64,000 nt of DNA, taken from assembly GCF_042660705.1 (NCBI RefSeq), contig NZ_JBHSUQ010000001.1; one strand, 5' to 3'. Below the pieces are notes generated by a model. That model had not been told where the DNA came from. It saw only the letters and a program-made list of their open reading frames with translations, and searched no databases. Shown in pieces: positions 1-8,855 of the stretch. The translations under genes were made by a program, and so were the position numbers. Numbering within the stretch: position 1 is the stretch's first letter; each line of letters opens with the position of its first letter. Source of the DNA: Undibacterium_A arcticum. Its GTDB lineage: Bacteria; Pseudomonadota; Gammaproteobacteria; Burkholderiales; Burkholderiaceae_D.

Positions 1-388
1 AGGGTTTTGGCCTGCTCGATCCATTTGGTGACTTCGGCTTCGGATGGCACCCGACGCGTCAGTTTCTTTGCGGTGTTGACCGAAGCCATTGCGGCGGTCA
101 GATTGGCGGCATTGCGACGCGCCAGTTCCGGCACTGTGTCGACACCGGCCGCTTCCAGCAGTTCGGAAAACTCGGAACCGACGCCGCTGATGCGGTACAG
201 GTCGACCATGTTGGCAAATTTCAACACCTTCGTTTCGGTGACACCGCACTTTTCAGCCAGCTCCATGCGCTGTTGCGGCGTCAGGCTGTGCGCCAGCAAT
301 GTATCGGTATCCTTCACGCCGGCGGCGCGCAGTTTGTCACCGACGACCTGGCCGATACCTTCGACGTCTTCAATTTGTAGTTCGCCAT
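1..388 (-). pseudogene. DUF4332 helix-hairpin-helix protein, frameshifted and cut by window edge
   Basis: The minus strand has a strong ribosome site (AGGAGG, 395-400) six bases before an ATG at 388 that begins MANYK. That frame stops early. The frame that continues to the window edge reads IEDVEGIGQVVGDKLRAAGV and then a second helix-hairpin-helix-like unit (YRISGVGSEFSELLEAAGV), which is typical of DUF4332 proteins. Adding one A to the A run at 374-376 joins MANYK to IEDVEGIG, so one base appears to be missing. The role is unknown; helix-hairpin-helix units usually contact DNA or other macromolecules. The C-terminus lies beyond position 1. The shift could be a real lesion or a homopolymer read error. 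Confidence 0.7.
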
Positions 389-670
389 CGCCGACCTCCT
401 AGTTGGTGGTTGAAATTGCAGGTTCGACCATTCGCAGGAACAATTTGGATAATGAAACAGCTCGGACTGAAAATCAATGCGGGATTGCACGTAAAAAATG
501 TGGCGCCATATTGCTTGCATCAGGTTCTCTGTCTGTCGATCACAGCGCATTCTATTTCCTCGCGGCAAAATTCGTCTTTCGTATTGCCGCCGCCGCAGCC
601 CCCATTCAACATGATATATTCGCAAGCATTTTGCGTATCCGTTGCGACTTGCGCAGCATAAGGAACTCCG

Positions 671-1216
671 ATGTTAGGCATGGTTTTTACCGAGTTTATG
701 GAAATGGTCGAGGATCGCTTCTCGCCGGCGATCGCCGACAGCGTGATCGAATCGGCCAAGCTGCCGCACGGCGGCGCCTATACGGCGGTGGGCTACTACG
801 CGCATGAGGAAATCATCGCGCTGGTGGTAGGACTGTCAAAGCAGACCGGCATCCCGGTGCCCGATCTGGTCACCGCCTTCGGCCAGCATTTGCTCAAGCG
901 CTTTAGCGAAATTTATCCGCAGATGTTTGCCAGCCACACCAGCCTGTTCAGTTTTGTTGCCAGCATAGATGCGGAGATCCACCGCGAGGTGCGCAAGCTG
1001 TATCCGCAGGCGCAACTGCCGCGCTTCACCGTCCTGGAAATCGAAGAGCGCGTGATGCGCTTGGCGTATGAATCGCCGCGCTCGATGGAGGCGCTGGCGG
1101 TCGGCCTCATGCTGGGCGCGGCGGAGCATTTCGGCGAACAAGTCAAGATCAGCCATACAGCAGGAACGGTGGAAGGCCGCCCTGCGACCGTGTTCCACAT
1201 CGACAAAAATACATGA
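671..1216 (+). CDS. H-NOX heme nitric oxide/oxygen sensor protein
   Basis: This 181-residue cytoplasmic protein is a stand-alone H-NOX (HNOB) domain of typical family length. The candidate proximal heme ligand is His104 in the AEIHREV segment. The heme-propionate motif YxSxR is present as Y133-E-S135-P-R137. The start is ATG 671 with AAGGA just upstream. The stop overlaps the start of the next gene by four bases (ATGA), so the sensor and the cyclic-di-GMP enzyme are translationally coupled. H-NOX proteins are known to bind NO and to modulate a partner diguanylate cyclase/phosphodiesterase or histidine kinase encoded beside them. Here the partner is almost certainly the downstream GGDEF-EAL protein, linking NO sensing to biofilm or motility control (inference). 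Confidence 0.88.
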   Translation: MLGMVFTEFMEMVEDRFSPAIADSVIESAKLPHGGAYTAVGYYAHEEIIALVVGLSKQTGIPVPDLVTAFGQHLLKRFSEIYPQMFASHTSLFSFVASIDAEIHREVRKLYPQAQLPRFTVLEIEERVMRLAYESPRSMEALAVGLMLGAAEHFGEQVKISHTAGTVEGRPATVFHIDKNT

Positions 1217-3405
1217 CTGCGTTGCCGGCGCAGCAGGTGCAAGAACAGGCACCGCCGGCCGGCGCTGACGCGGCACTGCTGGAGCGCCGCATCGCTCGCG
1301 AACGAGCGGCCCGTAAATCCGCCGAGGCGCTCCTCAACAGCAAGAGCCTGGAACTGTACGACGCGCTGCAACAGACGTCGGAAGCGCAGCGCCAGCTCGA
1401 ACTCGCGTTGTGGGCAAGCGGCGAGTCGATCTGGGAATGGAATGCCGAGAACAACGGCATCACTATCCGCACCTTCAGCACCGCCGACGGCGAGCCGAAA
1501 ACGACGACGCTTAGCTTCGATACCTGCATCGCCCGCATCAAGCCGGAAGACACCGAGCAAGCGACCCTGATCTGGCGCATGCACCTGATGGGCAACACCG
1601 ACGCCATCGACATGTCGGTGCGCTTCCTGTCGGCGCAAAACTGGCACTGGTTTCGCATCCGGGGGCAGGCGGTGCTGCGCGATGCGCAGGGCTGGGCGCA
1701 GCGCACGGTCGGTACGGTGAAGGACGTCACCCAGCACCGCGCGGCGGAAGAGTCGCTGCGCCTGATGGCGTCGGCATTTGCCAGTTCGCGCGATGCGATG
1801 CTGGTGCTGACCGAACAGTGGCAAATCATCGAAGCCAACGGCGCCTTCAGTGAATTGAGCGGCACGCGCGCGCAGCAGTTGATGGGCGAATCCTTCACGC
1901 GCTTCCTCGACTTGCCGGCCAGCATGCTGCAGCGCTTGCAGCAGTCCGGGCATTTCCGCGCCGAGGGCATGCTGCAGGCGGCGACTGGCAAGGCAATTCC
2001 GATCGAGATCGGCATCAGCCGTTTCGCCGCCTCCGATGGCAGCGCGCCATATCTGATCGCCACCCTGCGCGACATCACCGAACGCAAGGAGGCAGCGCAG
2101 GCGCTAGAGCAAATGGCAAAGCAGGATGCGCTGACCCAGCTTCCCAATCGCAACGCATTGCAGGAAACACTGGATGAGCTGCTCACAGGCATCAGCAAAG
2201 ATAAGCCGGCCGCGATCCTGTTCATCGACCTGGACGGTTTCAAGTCTATCAACGACTCGCTCGGCCACCAAGCGGGCGATGAGCTGCTCAAAGTCGCCGC
2301 CGGCCGCGCGCTGGCGCTGCTGGCGCCGGGCGACCAGTTGACGCGCTGGGGCGGCGACGAATTTGTCGCGGTGCTGACGCAGGCGTCCTCGATTGATCGC
2401 ATTGACGAGTTTGCCGCGCGACTGCTGGACGAGATGCGCATGCCGCTCGACGTCGGCGGCCATCAAGTGAGTGTCAGCGCCAGCATCGGCATCGCGCTGG
2501 CGCCAAGAGACGGCGCTGACGCCGGCACCCTGCTGCGCCGCGCCGATTCGGCCATGTATGCGGCCAAGAACGCCGGCCGCGACCGCAGCGAACACTATCG
2601 CCCGGAACTGGATAACGATGCGTTACGCCGCATCACGCTGACCAGCTTGCTGCGGCAAGCGGTAGACCGCAAGCTGCTGAGCTTTGTCGCGCAACCCAAG
2701 GTGCGCGCCGACGGCCGCATCGTCGGCTGTGAATTGCTGGTGCGCTGGACCACGCAGGAATTCGGTCCGGTATCGCCTGCCGCATTCATTCCGCTGGCGG
2801 AGGAAATCGGCGTGATCCTTGCCATCGGACATCAGGCGATCCGCGAAGCCGCGCAACTAGCGCGGCGCCTGAAGGACGGCGGCCTGGCAACCACGGTGGC
2901 GGTCAACCTGTCGCCGCTGCAGGCGCACGACCCGGAACTGGAAACGGTACTGCTGTCCGCGTGCCGCGCGGCGCAGATCCATCCCGGCCGCATTCAACTG
3001 GAATTGACGGAATCGACGTTCCTGGATAACAAGAAAGCCATCTTCGAGCTGTTGCACAAGCTGAAAGCGCATGGCTTCACGCTCGCGCTGGACGACTTCG
3101 GCACCGGTTACTCTTCGCTCAGCTATCTGCGCGACCTGCCCTTCGACGTAATCAAGATCGATCGCGCGTTCCTGCGCAATATCGATCTCGACCAGCGCTC
3201 TATGCAACTGCTGGCCGGCATCGTCGACTTGTGTGCGGCGCTCGGCATGGGGACGGTGGCCGAAGGCGTCGAGACCGCGAGCCAGCTCGCCGTGCTGAGC
3301 CGGCTCGGCATTGGCGAATATCAGGGTTTCTACTTTCATCGGCCGATGCCGCAGGACGAGTTTGTATTGCTGGCAACGCTCCGCCAGCTTGTCGAAACGA
3401 CTTGA
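1213..3405 (+). CDS. PAS-PAS-GGDEF-EAL cyclic-di-GMP enzyme, H-NOX partner
   Basis: A 730-residue cytoplasmic protein with no membrane segments. An N-terminal helical stretch (about 15-60) is followed by two PAS/PAC units (about 60-175 and 180-295, the second ending DITERK). Next come a GGDEF domain with intact GGDEF at residues 380-384 and an EAL domain. The EAL motif reads ELL at 507-509 but keeps the catalytic Glu, and NLSPLQ, ELTES, DDFGTGYSSL (627 onward), IKID and EGVET are all present. Both diguanylate cyclase and phosphodiesterase activities therefore look possible. The inhibitory I-site position, five residues before GGDEF, reads APGD rather than RxxD, so product inhibition is probably absent. 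Coupling to the H-NOX gene implies NO-dependent switching of net activity. Confidence 0.9.
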   Translation: MTALPAQQVQEQAPPAGADAALLERRIARERAARKSAEALLNSKSLELYDALQQTSEAQRQLELALWASGESIWEWNAENNGITIRTFSTADGEPKTTTLSFDTCIARIKPEDTEQATLIWRMHLMGNTDAIDMSVRFLSAQNWHWFRIRGQAVLRDAQGWAQRTVGTVKDVTQHRAAEESLRLMASAFASSRDAMLVLTEQWQIIEANGAFSELSGTRAQQLMGESFTRFLDLPASMLQRLQQSGHFRAEGMLQAATGKAIPIEIGISRFAASDGSAPYLIATLRDITERKEAAQALEQMAKQDALTQLPNRNALQETLDELLTGISKDKPAAILFIDLDGFKSINDSLGHQAGDELLKVAAGRALALLAPGDQLTRWGGDEFVAVLTQASSIDRIDEFAARLLDEMRMPLDVGGHQVSVSASIGIALAPRDGADAGTLLRRADSAMYAAKNAGRDRSEHYRPELDNDALRRITLTSLLRQAVDRKLLSFVAQPKVRADGRIVGCELLVRWTTQEFGPVSPAAFIPLAEEIGVILAIGHQAIREAAQLARRLKDGGLATTVAVNLSPLQAHDPELETVLLSACRAAQIHPGRIQLELTESTFLDNKKAIFELLHKLKAHGFTLALDDFGTGYSSLSYLRDLPFDVIKIDRAFLRNIDLDQRSMQLLAGIVDLCAALGMGTVAEGVETASQLAVLSRLGIGEYQGFYFHRPMPQDEFVLLATLRQLVETT

Positions 3406-3783
3406 ATCGCCAGATCTATACTGTATAAAAGTTCGGTGTGAGCGCCTGTTCCGAGCGAGGCTTGCTATGAACGAGAGGCAAGCTTATGCGGTCTTCCCGG
3501 CATAAACCCCCTGTTTTCGCGGTGCTTCATGCGATTACCCTGGTGGCGCCCCGGCGCTTTATGCACCGGCAGCGCAATTTCGGATAATATGGTGGATTAG
3601 CGCATTAGTTGCCAATCGTACATCGCGTTTACCCTATCTCGACCTGTCGCCAGCGTCCGCCGTCGCGCTGACATTGCGAGCAATGCTGATGCCGGACGCG
3701 CGCATAACTGATGGCCGACCTGGCGTCACCACTCTGAATCCGATCACTTGACGTTTCAATCAGAACCCGCAGAAGGCATGACG
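3406..3783. other. intergenic region, no gene seen
   Basis: About 380 bases separate the two cyclic-di-GMP genes. There is a small inverted repeat (GGCTTGC...GCAAGCT, about 3460-3485) without a T tract. No convincing coding frame, RNA gene or strong promoter was recognised. Confidence 0.4.
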
Positions 3784-4827
3784 ATGGAAGCAATTTTGAA
3801 ACACATGCTGGACATCACCTGCCATCGCGACCATATGCTGCTGGATCGTTCGGTGATCGCGGCGATCCAGCAACTGGCCGGCGCCAGTCAGGTGTGGGTG
3901 TGGAGCATCGCTTCCCATCGCGGCGAGCTGTTCATGCGGCCCGCAGCGTGGACGCAGGACGACCAAGGCGCAGCAGACTGGCATCCGCCGGCTCAGCCGG
4001 AATCGCAGGAACAGCCGCTGCGCGATTTTCCGGAGCTGGCTGCCTGCGTGCAGCAGCGCAACAACCGTGCCCACCAGACCGGCTCGAATGGCGAGCACAT
4101 CCTGTGGCTGCCGGTGTGGTCGAGCGATACGCCGCGCTGCTGTGTCGAAATTGTCAATCACCAGCCGTACAGCCAGCAGGCGCTGAATATGATCGACGGC
4201 ATCCTCGGCGTCTATCGCAACTTCCAGAACCTGCTCGATTACAGCGAGCGCGATTCACTCACCGGGCTGTTGAACCGCAAGACCTTCGACGGCAATTTTG
4301 CCACCATGCAGTCGGCCACCGTGGTGCCCGGCACACCAACGGCGCCGCAACCGGAACGGCGCCATTACGAAGGCGACAAGGAACAATGGCTGGCGGTGGT
4401 CGACATCGACCATTTCAAGCGCGTCAACGACCAGTTCGGCCATCTGTACGGCGACGAAGTGCTGATCCTGATCGCCAATCTGCTGCAGACCTCATTCCGC
4501 TCGCAGGACCGTATCTTCCGCTTCGGCGGCGAGGAATTCGTGATCCTGCTGTGCTCTGCGACACCGGCACAGGCGCACACAGCGGTCGAGCGCTTCCGCA
4601 GCAATGTCGAAACACACTACTTTCCGCAGATCGGCCAGATCACGGTCAGCGTCGGCTACACTAATATCAAGTCCCAGCAGTCACCGGTCATGATTCTCGG
4701 CCATGCCGACCAGGCGCTGTATTACGCCAAAACCCACGGCAGAAACCAGACCTGTCACTACGACGAGCTGCTGGCACGCGGCGATGTGCAGACCGTCGTG
4801 GCCAACGACAGGGTCGAATTCTTTTAA
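3784..4827 (+). CDS. GGDEF diguanylate cyclase with N-terminal GAF-like sensor
   Basis: The N-terminal half (about 1-155) is a sensor-like region of predicted alpha/beta character (VWVWSIASHRGELFMRP..., LWLPVWSSDTPRCCVEIVNH) that resembles a GAF domain, although I cannot assign it firmly. The C-terminal GGDEF domain starts at DSLTGLLNRKTF and has GGEEF at about residues 248-252. It also has an intact I-site R-S-Q-D five residues upstream, so it should be an active, product-inhibited diguanylate cyclase making cyclic di-GMP in the cytoplasm. A longer frame opens at TTG 3748, but AGAAGG at 3771-3776 sits seven bases before ATG 3784, which I prefer (347 residues). The charged insert after RKTF (EGDKEQW region) is longer than usual. 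Confidence 0.85.
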   Translation: MEAILKHMLDITCHRDHMLLDRSVIAAIQQLAGASQVWVWSIASHRGELFMRPAAWTQDDQGAADWHPPAQPESQEQPLRDFPELAACVQQRNNRAHQTGSNGEHILWLPVWSSDTPRCCVEIVNHQPYSQQALNMIDGILGVYRNFQNLLDYSERDSLTGLLNRKTFDGNFATMQSATVVPGTPTAPQPERRHYEGDKEQWLAVVDIDHFKRVNDQFGHLYGDEVLILIANLLQTSFRSQDRIFRFGGEEFVILLCSATPAQAHTAVERFRSNVETHYFPQIGQITVSVGYTNIKSQQSPVMILGHADQALYYAKTHGRNQTCHYDELLARGDVQTVVANDRVEFF

Positions 4828-5165
4828 GCCGCCCGCCACCAGCCGGTGTTGCGCGATACGCATAGGCTGGCGCCGGCCCGCAGTTAGCCCCCTCTCGAAG
4901 CAGAGTAGCGGGTCAGCGCGTTACGGATTTGATCGGGTCGATGGCGCCCTAATGGCGTCGCCGATCGGCGTCGACTCCTCGGTCTCGCCGCGATTCCTGA
5001 CGCGGTCGATCGCCTTGTTGATCCGGGCCATGCTGGCGGGCACAGCTGCGACCGCCCAAATCGATCAGTATCGACCACTTGCTCTGGCAACACTGATATT
5101 TATTGGGAGTATGCTAATGATTGCGATTAAATTAAAGTGGATATGACATTGTACCTAGCCAGTAT
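4828..5165. other. intergenic region between convergent genes
   Basis: The stretch between the cyclase stop and the yedA terminator holds only short overlapping frames with shadow-like composition. Its right end is AT-rich (about 5090-5165), in contrast to the GC-rich genes around it. No gene or RNA was recognised. Confidence 0.35.
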
Positions 5166-5195
5166 ATAAAAAATGCCGAGCATGGGCCGGCATTT
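5166..5195 (-). terminator. rho-independent terminator of yedA
   Basis: Read on the minus strand, AAATGCCG (5188-5195) pairs with CGGCATTT (5171-5178) across a nine-base loop and is followed by a T run. It lies about 85 bases past the yedA stop. Confidence 0.7.
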
Positions 5196-5280
5196 CCCGA
5201 GCGCTCGGCCACGGCTCAGGTCCTGAACCTTTGGCAGCCACCGAAGCGGGCGGGGTATTTTTCGCGGCCGCAGGCCCGGC

Positions 5281-6195
5281 TCACGCCAGCTCGCCACCCA
5301 CTGCAGACACCGGTTTCGCGGCTTTCGGCGCCGCCTTGGCCATGGTCAGCAACACCACGCTGACCACGATCACCGCCATCGCCACGCCTTCGCGGGCGGT
5401 GATCTCCTCGCCGCCGAGTCCGACGCCCAGCGCCACCGCGATCAGCGGATTGACGAACGCATAACTGGACGCCAGCGCCGGTGGCACTTTCGACAACACA
5501 TACATATAGGCCGAGAAGCCGACCAGCGAGCCGATCGTGACCAGATAAATCCAGGCCGCGATCGCCTTGCCGTCCAGCGGCAGCTGTACCGCCTCGCCGC
5601 GCAGCAGCGACACGATCAGCAAGAACGCGCCGCCGGCCAGCATCTCGCTGGCAAAACCCATCGGACCGGGCGCCAGCTGCATCTTCTTTTGTGACAGGAT
5701 CGAGCCCAGCGACCAGCAGCAGACCGCGACGAACAAAGCGATCAGCCCGACCGGCTGGCCGGCCAGACCGGCGCCGCTGGCCAGCAACAGCACGCCGCCA
5801 AAGCCGACGCCGATGCCGAGCCATTCGCGCCCGCTGGGCCAGCTGCCGAACAGGAAACCCGACCACAGCGCGAACAGCAGCGGCGACACCGCGATGAATA
5901 CCGCGGTCAGGCTGGAACTGACGGTTTGTTCGGCGAACGCCACCACGCCGGTGCCGCCGCCCAGTAGCAAGATGCCGACCAGCGCGCCGTCGCGCCATTG
6001 ACGCAGCGTCGGATTCGGTGCGCCGCGCAATTTCAGAAAGCCATACAACAATAGCCCCGCCGCCAGAAAGCGCGTGCCCATCTGCAGGAATGGCGGGAAC
6101 GACACCAGCGCGTAACGGATCGCAAAGTAAGTCGAACCCCACACCACATACACCGTCAATAGGGCAGCGAGGACGAATTTAGGCAGGGAGCGCAT
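5281..6195 (-). CDS. yedA: YedA-type drug/metabolite exporter (EamA family)
   Basis: An inner-membrane transporter of the EamA/DMT superfamily, 304 residues with about ten hydrophobic helices in two EamA repeats. The N-terminal VYVVWGSTYFAIRYAL and the GGTGVVAFAEQTVSSSLTAVFIA segment are characteristic of YedA. Family members export amino acids or small metabolites; the substrate here is unknown. A frame nine codons longer exists, but MRSLPKF at 6195 is the more usual start. The gene is divergent from an Lrp/AsnC regulator 130 bases away. Lrp-type regulators often control a neighbouring amino-acid exporter, so that regulator is the likely controller. A hairpin terminator lies downstream. Confidence 0.85.
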   Translation of the reverse strand: MRSLPKFVLAALLTVYVVWGSTYFAIRYALVSFPPFLQMGTRFLAAGLLLYGFLKLRGAPNPTLRQWRDGALVGILLLGGGTGVVAFAEQTVSSSLTAVFIAVSPLLFALWSGFLFGSWPSGREWLGIGVGFGGVLLLASGAGLAGQPVGLIALFVAVCCWSLGSILSQKKMQLAPGPMGFASEMLAGGAFLLIVSLLRGEAVQLPLDGKAIAAWIYLVTIGSLVGFSAYMYVLSKVPPALASSYAFVNPLIAVALGVGLGGEEITAREGVAMAVIVVSVVLLTMAKAAPKAAKPVSAVGGELA

Positions 6196-6326
6196 GATGG
6201 TTCTTTCGGCAGGCAAGGACACAGGGAAGTAAACAGTGTATGCGCCACAAACTGTGCTTTGAATGGATAATACAAAGAAAAATCACGAATTATCATTGTG
6301 TTTAATTGAAATAACGAGGATTGACG

Positions 6327-6773
6327 ATGAAACTTGAACTGGACGCGATGGACGCCAGGATCCTGGAAATCCTGCAAGATGACGCGCGCAGCACGCTGGC
6401 CGAAATCGGCCGCCGGATCCATATGAGTCAGCCGGCGGTGGCCGAGCGCGTGAAGCGGATGGAGAGCGCCGGCGTGATCGCCGGCTACCATGCGCGCGTG
6501 AATCCGGCCGCGCTGGGCTACGGTATCACCGCCTTCATCCGGGTATCGAAGCGCGGTCACGACACGCCGGTTGAGGTGGTCGCGGCGCAGGTGCCGGAGA
6601 TCGTCGAATGCCACTCGATCACCGGCGACGACTGCAGCATCGTCAAGGTAGTGGCGCCGTCGGTGGCCGCGCTGGAAACCGTGATCCTCGCGCTGACGCG
6701 CTGCGGCGTGACTTCGACCTCGCTGATCCTGTCGTCCAGCGTCGAGCGCAAGGCGATCAAGCCGGCGGCCTGA
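6327..6773 (+). CDS. Lrp/AsnC family transcriptional regulator
   Basis: A 148-residue DNA-binding protein with the standard two-part Lrp layout. The N-terminal winged helix (about 5-60, LDAMDARILEILQDDARSTLAEIGRRIHMSQPAVAERVKRME) is followed by a RAM ligand-binding domain that ends at the usual Lrp length. CHSITGDDCSIVKVVA corresponds to the conserved effector-pocket segment. AACGAGGA at 6313-6320 lies six bases before ATG 6327, which decides the start over an in-frame TTG at 6321. It is divergent from yedA and probably senses an amino acid and regulates that exporter (inference). Confidence 0.88.
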   Translation: MKLELDAMDARILEILQDDARSTLAEIGRRIHMSQPAVAERVKRMESAGVIAGYHARVNPAALGYGITAFIRVSKRGHDTPVEVVAAQVPEIVECHSITGDDCSIVKVVAPSVAALETVILALTRCGVTSTSLILSSSVERKAIKPAA

Positions 6774-6854
6774 CGTATCATCTCGCCATGGACATCCCTA
6801 AAAATCGTCGCGAGCGGCACAGGACCGGGGCGACGAACTTGCCAGATACTGCAA

Positions 6855-6872
6855 GTCGTACGACCGTACGAC
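6855..6872. promoter_or_regulatory. 18-bp inverted repeat upstream of the LysR gene
   Basis: GTCGTACG, two central bases, then CGTACGAC make a perfect 8-bp inverted repeat about 54 bases before the lysR-type start. Position and symmetry suggest an operator, possibly for autoregulation. No half-site consensus can be assigned from sequence alone. Confidence 0.45.
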
Positions 6873-6925
6873 GAGCATCGCAGGCCCGATATTGGGTTGC
6901 GCCGTAGATTTATAGAGATGCCCTA

Positions 6926-7867
6926 ATGGAACTGCGCCAACTACGCTATTTTGTCGCCATCGTCGATCACGGCTCGTTGTCGCGCGCGGCGCGCGTGCTG
7001 CACGTCGCGCAGCCGGCGCTGACGCAGCAGCTGCGGCAGCTGGAAGACGAGCTCGGCGCCCAACTGCTGCACCGTTCGGCACAAGGGGTGCTGACCAATG
7101 ACGCCGGCAAGATTTTTTACGAACATGCGCAGGCGATCCTGAAGCAGCTCGGCGATGCGCGCTCGGCGGTGATCCAGTCCAGCGCCCGGCCCGGCGGCGC
7201 GGTTGCGCTCGGCATCCCGCAAAGCGTGTCCGGCGCGCTGGCGCTGCCCTTGCTGACCGCGGTACGCGCACAGTATCCCGATATCAACCTGCAACTGTCG
7301 GAGGAATTGTCCGGCAACCTGATCGAACAGCTGAAGTCTGGCCGCATCAATCTGGCGGTGCTGTTCGACGATGACCAGCTGACGCCGTTCACCACCACCC
7401 CGCTGGTGGAAGAGCAATTGATGTTCATTACGCGCAGCGATTCGCGCTTCGCCTCGAAGGCAGCGTCGATCACGCTGGCCGACGCGCTGCGCGTGCCTTT
7501 GATCCTGCCGAGCCTGCCGCATGGCGTGCGGCCGCGCATCGAGAAGCGGGTGCAGGCGAGCGGACTGGCGATCGGCCAGGTCATCGAAATCAATTCGATC
7601 GCCATCCTGAAATCGGCGATCCTGGCCGATCTCGGCGCCACCATCTTGCCGGCGGCGCCGGTGCTGGCCGAGATCGAACACGGCAGCATGCGTGCGCAAG
7701 CCATCACCGAACCCGGCATCACGCGCGAGGTGGCGTTGTGCGCATCGAAATCGATCCCGCTGACCACGGCGGCGGCGGCGGTCGAGCGGCTGGTACTGGA
7801 AGTCACGCAGGACTTGTGCGGCAGCGGGCGCTGGCTCGGTGCACGGGATTTGACGCAAGGGATTTGA
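6926..7867 (+). CDS. LysR-type regulator, Nac-like
   Basis: A 313-residue LysR-family regulator. The N-terminal helix-turn-helix (MELRQLRYFVAIVDHGSLSRAARVLHVAQPALTQQLRQLE, residues 1-60) closely matches the Nac/Cbl-like branch. The remainder is a periplasmic-binding-protein-like effector domain (about 90-300). Nac-type proteins are linked to nitrogen assimilation, but no target is evident beside it. The last residues (ARDLTQGI) are encoded by a 14-bp tandem repeat that runs through the stop codon, so the C-terminus may vary between strains. A palindrome 54 bases upstream may be its operator. Confidence 0.82.
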   Translation: MELRQLRYFVAIVDHGSLSRAARVLHVAQPALTQQLRQLEDELGAQLLHRSAQGVLTNDAGKIFYEHAQAILKQLGDARSAVIQSSARPGGAVALGIPQSVSGALALPLLTAVRAQYPDINLQLSEELSGNLIEQLKSGRINLAVLFDDDQLTPFTTTPLVEEQLMFITRSDSRFASKAASITLADALRVPLILPSLPHGVRPRIEKRVQASGLAIGQVIEINSIAILKSAILADLGATILPAAPVLAEIEHGSMRAQAITEPGITREVALCASKSIPLTTAAAAVERLVLEVTQDLCGSGRWLGARDLTQGI

Positions 7868-7900
7868 CACAAGGGATTTGGCACAAGGGATTTGGCACAT
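7845..7900. repeat. four 14-bp tandem repeats across the lysR stop codon
   Basis: Units begin at 7845, 7859, 7873 and 7887 and read GGGATTTGACGCAA, GGGATTTGACACAA, GGGATTTGGCACAA and GGGATTTGGCACAT. The first unit and part of the second code for the end of the LysR protein. The rest is the gap to the copper cluster. Confidence 0.9.
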
Positions 7901-7924
7901 TTAAGGCTGTGATAGACTGCCGCC

Positions 7925-8341
7925 ATGACGCGCGTGCTCCGAACCCTGATGCTATGGTGCTTGCTGCTGGCCCTGCCGCTGCAAGGGGTTGCGGCCGCCA
8001 CCATGATGCCTTGCGCGGAGACACACGGTCACACGGCAGCCACCGCCATGGGTGCGCTACCGGATGCAAGCCCTGATCATCACCACCAGCAACAGGATAT
8101 TGCTGCGGCGCATGATGACGGACAGGCCAGCCACGATCACTCTTCCGCGCCAGATCATCAATCCGACGCGAAATGCAGCCATTGCTCGGTCTGTTGCGTC
8201 GGTGCCGCGTTGCTGCCCCCCACTTTGAATGTATCTCCCGTCTTCCACAGCCTGACCCTGCAGCTCGCCTCGGCCGCGTTGCTGTTCAGCGGCACCAGTC
8301 CCGACCGGCTCGAACGCCCTCCCCGTCTTATCCTCGTTTAA
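7925..8341 (+). CDS. His- and Cys-rich exported protein of the copper cluster (DUF2946-like)
   Basis: A 138-residue protein with a clear signal peptide (MTRVLRTLMLWCLLLALPLQGVAAA). A His-rich middle contains HHHQQQ, HDD and SHDHS. The motif CSHCSVCCVGAALLPP is followed by a hydrophobic C-terminal helix. Small exported proteins with a similar Cys block occur in copper-resistance clusters and are often called DUF2946-like. The His and Cys content suggests metal binding at the periplasmic face (inference). It opens the copper cluster, about 110 bases before the next gene. The exact function is unknown. Confidence 0.65.
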   Translation: MTRVLRTLMLWCLLLALPLQGVAAATMMPCAETHGHTAATAMGALPDASPDHHHQQQDIAAAHDDGQASHDHSSAPDHQSDAKCSHCSVCCVGAALLPPTLNVSPVFHSLTLQLASAALLFSGTSPDRLERPPRLILV

Positions 8342-8354
8342 TTCGTTGCAATGA

Positions 8355-8393
8355 ATAGGTTGGCGTCGGCATAGGTTTGCCGCTTCAACCTAT
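8355..8393. promoter_or_regulatory. inverted repeat upstream of the copper operon
   Basis: ATAGGTTG (8355-8362) and CAACCTAT (8386-8393) form an 8-bp inverted repeat about 60 bases before the 8454 start. A further CATAGGTTT lies between the arms. It could be a binding site or an attenuator hairpin. It does not match a known CueR or CopR box that I can recognise. Confidence 0.3.
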
Positions 8394-8453
8394 GTCATGT
8401 GAATACTCGCGCGTGCCATTTCGTGCGTCGAGTTAATTAACTACGAGGAAATC

Positions 8454-8855
8454 ATGCGTTTAGCAAGCTCGATGGCATTGGTCGTCTTGGCGACCCTATC
8501 GACAACAGTTGTCGCCGCCGAAAATCATCAGCCCCTCGATCCGACAGACCCTGCGGCCATCGTCCCCGTCGTGCCATACGAATCCGCGTTTGTTGGCCAT
8601 AAAACCTTACGCGAAAGCAGTGAATCGCCGGCAAAAGTATGGCGCGATGCTAACGATGAGATGGGGCGCATTGGTGGCCACGCCGGTCAAATCAAGGACG
8701 CGGCCGATCAAGCGACGCCCGATGCACCGGCGAGTATGCCGATGCCGGACAAATCGACGCAACAGACAAAAGGGTCCGACGGACATCAGCGCAAGTCTGG
8801 CGTGGACACCATGCCGCCAGGCCACGACATGCAAAATATGAAGAAGGAAAAATGA
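8454..8855 (+). CDS. small periplasmic protein of the copper cluster, function unknown
   Basis: A 133-residue protein with an N-terminal signal peptide (MRLASSMALVVLATLSTTVVAA). The mature part is polar and low in complexity, and its tail is rich in Met, His and Lys (PMPDKST, MPPGHDMQNMKKEK), as often seen in copper-handling proteins. A GAGG ribosome site precedes ATG 8454. The stop overlaps the next start by four bases (ATGA), which couples it to the outer-membrane factor. I do not recognise a family; a periplasmic metal-binding accessory role is inferred from position and composition. Confidence 0.65.
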   Translation: MRLASSMALVVLATLSTTVVAAENHQPLDPTDPAAIVPVVPYESAFVGHKTLRESSESPAKVWRDANDEMGRIGGHAGQIKDAADQATPDAPASMPMPDKSTQQTKGSDGHQRKSGVDTMPPGHDMQNMKKEK

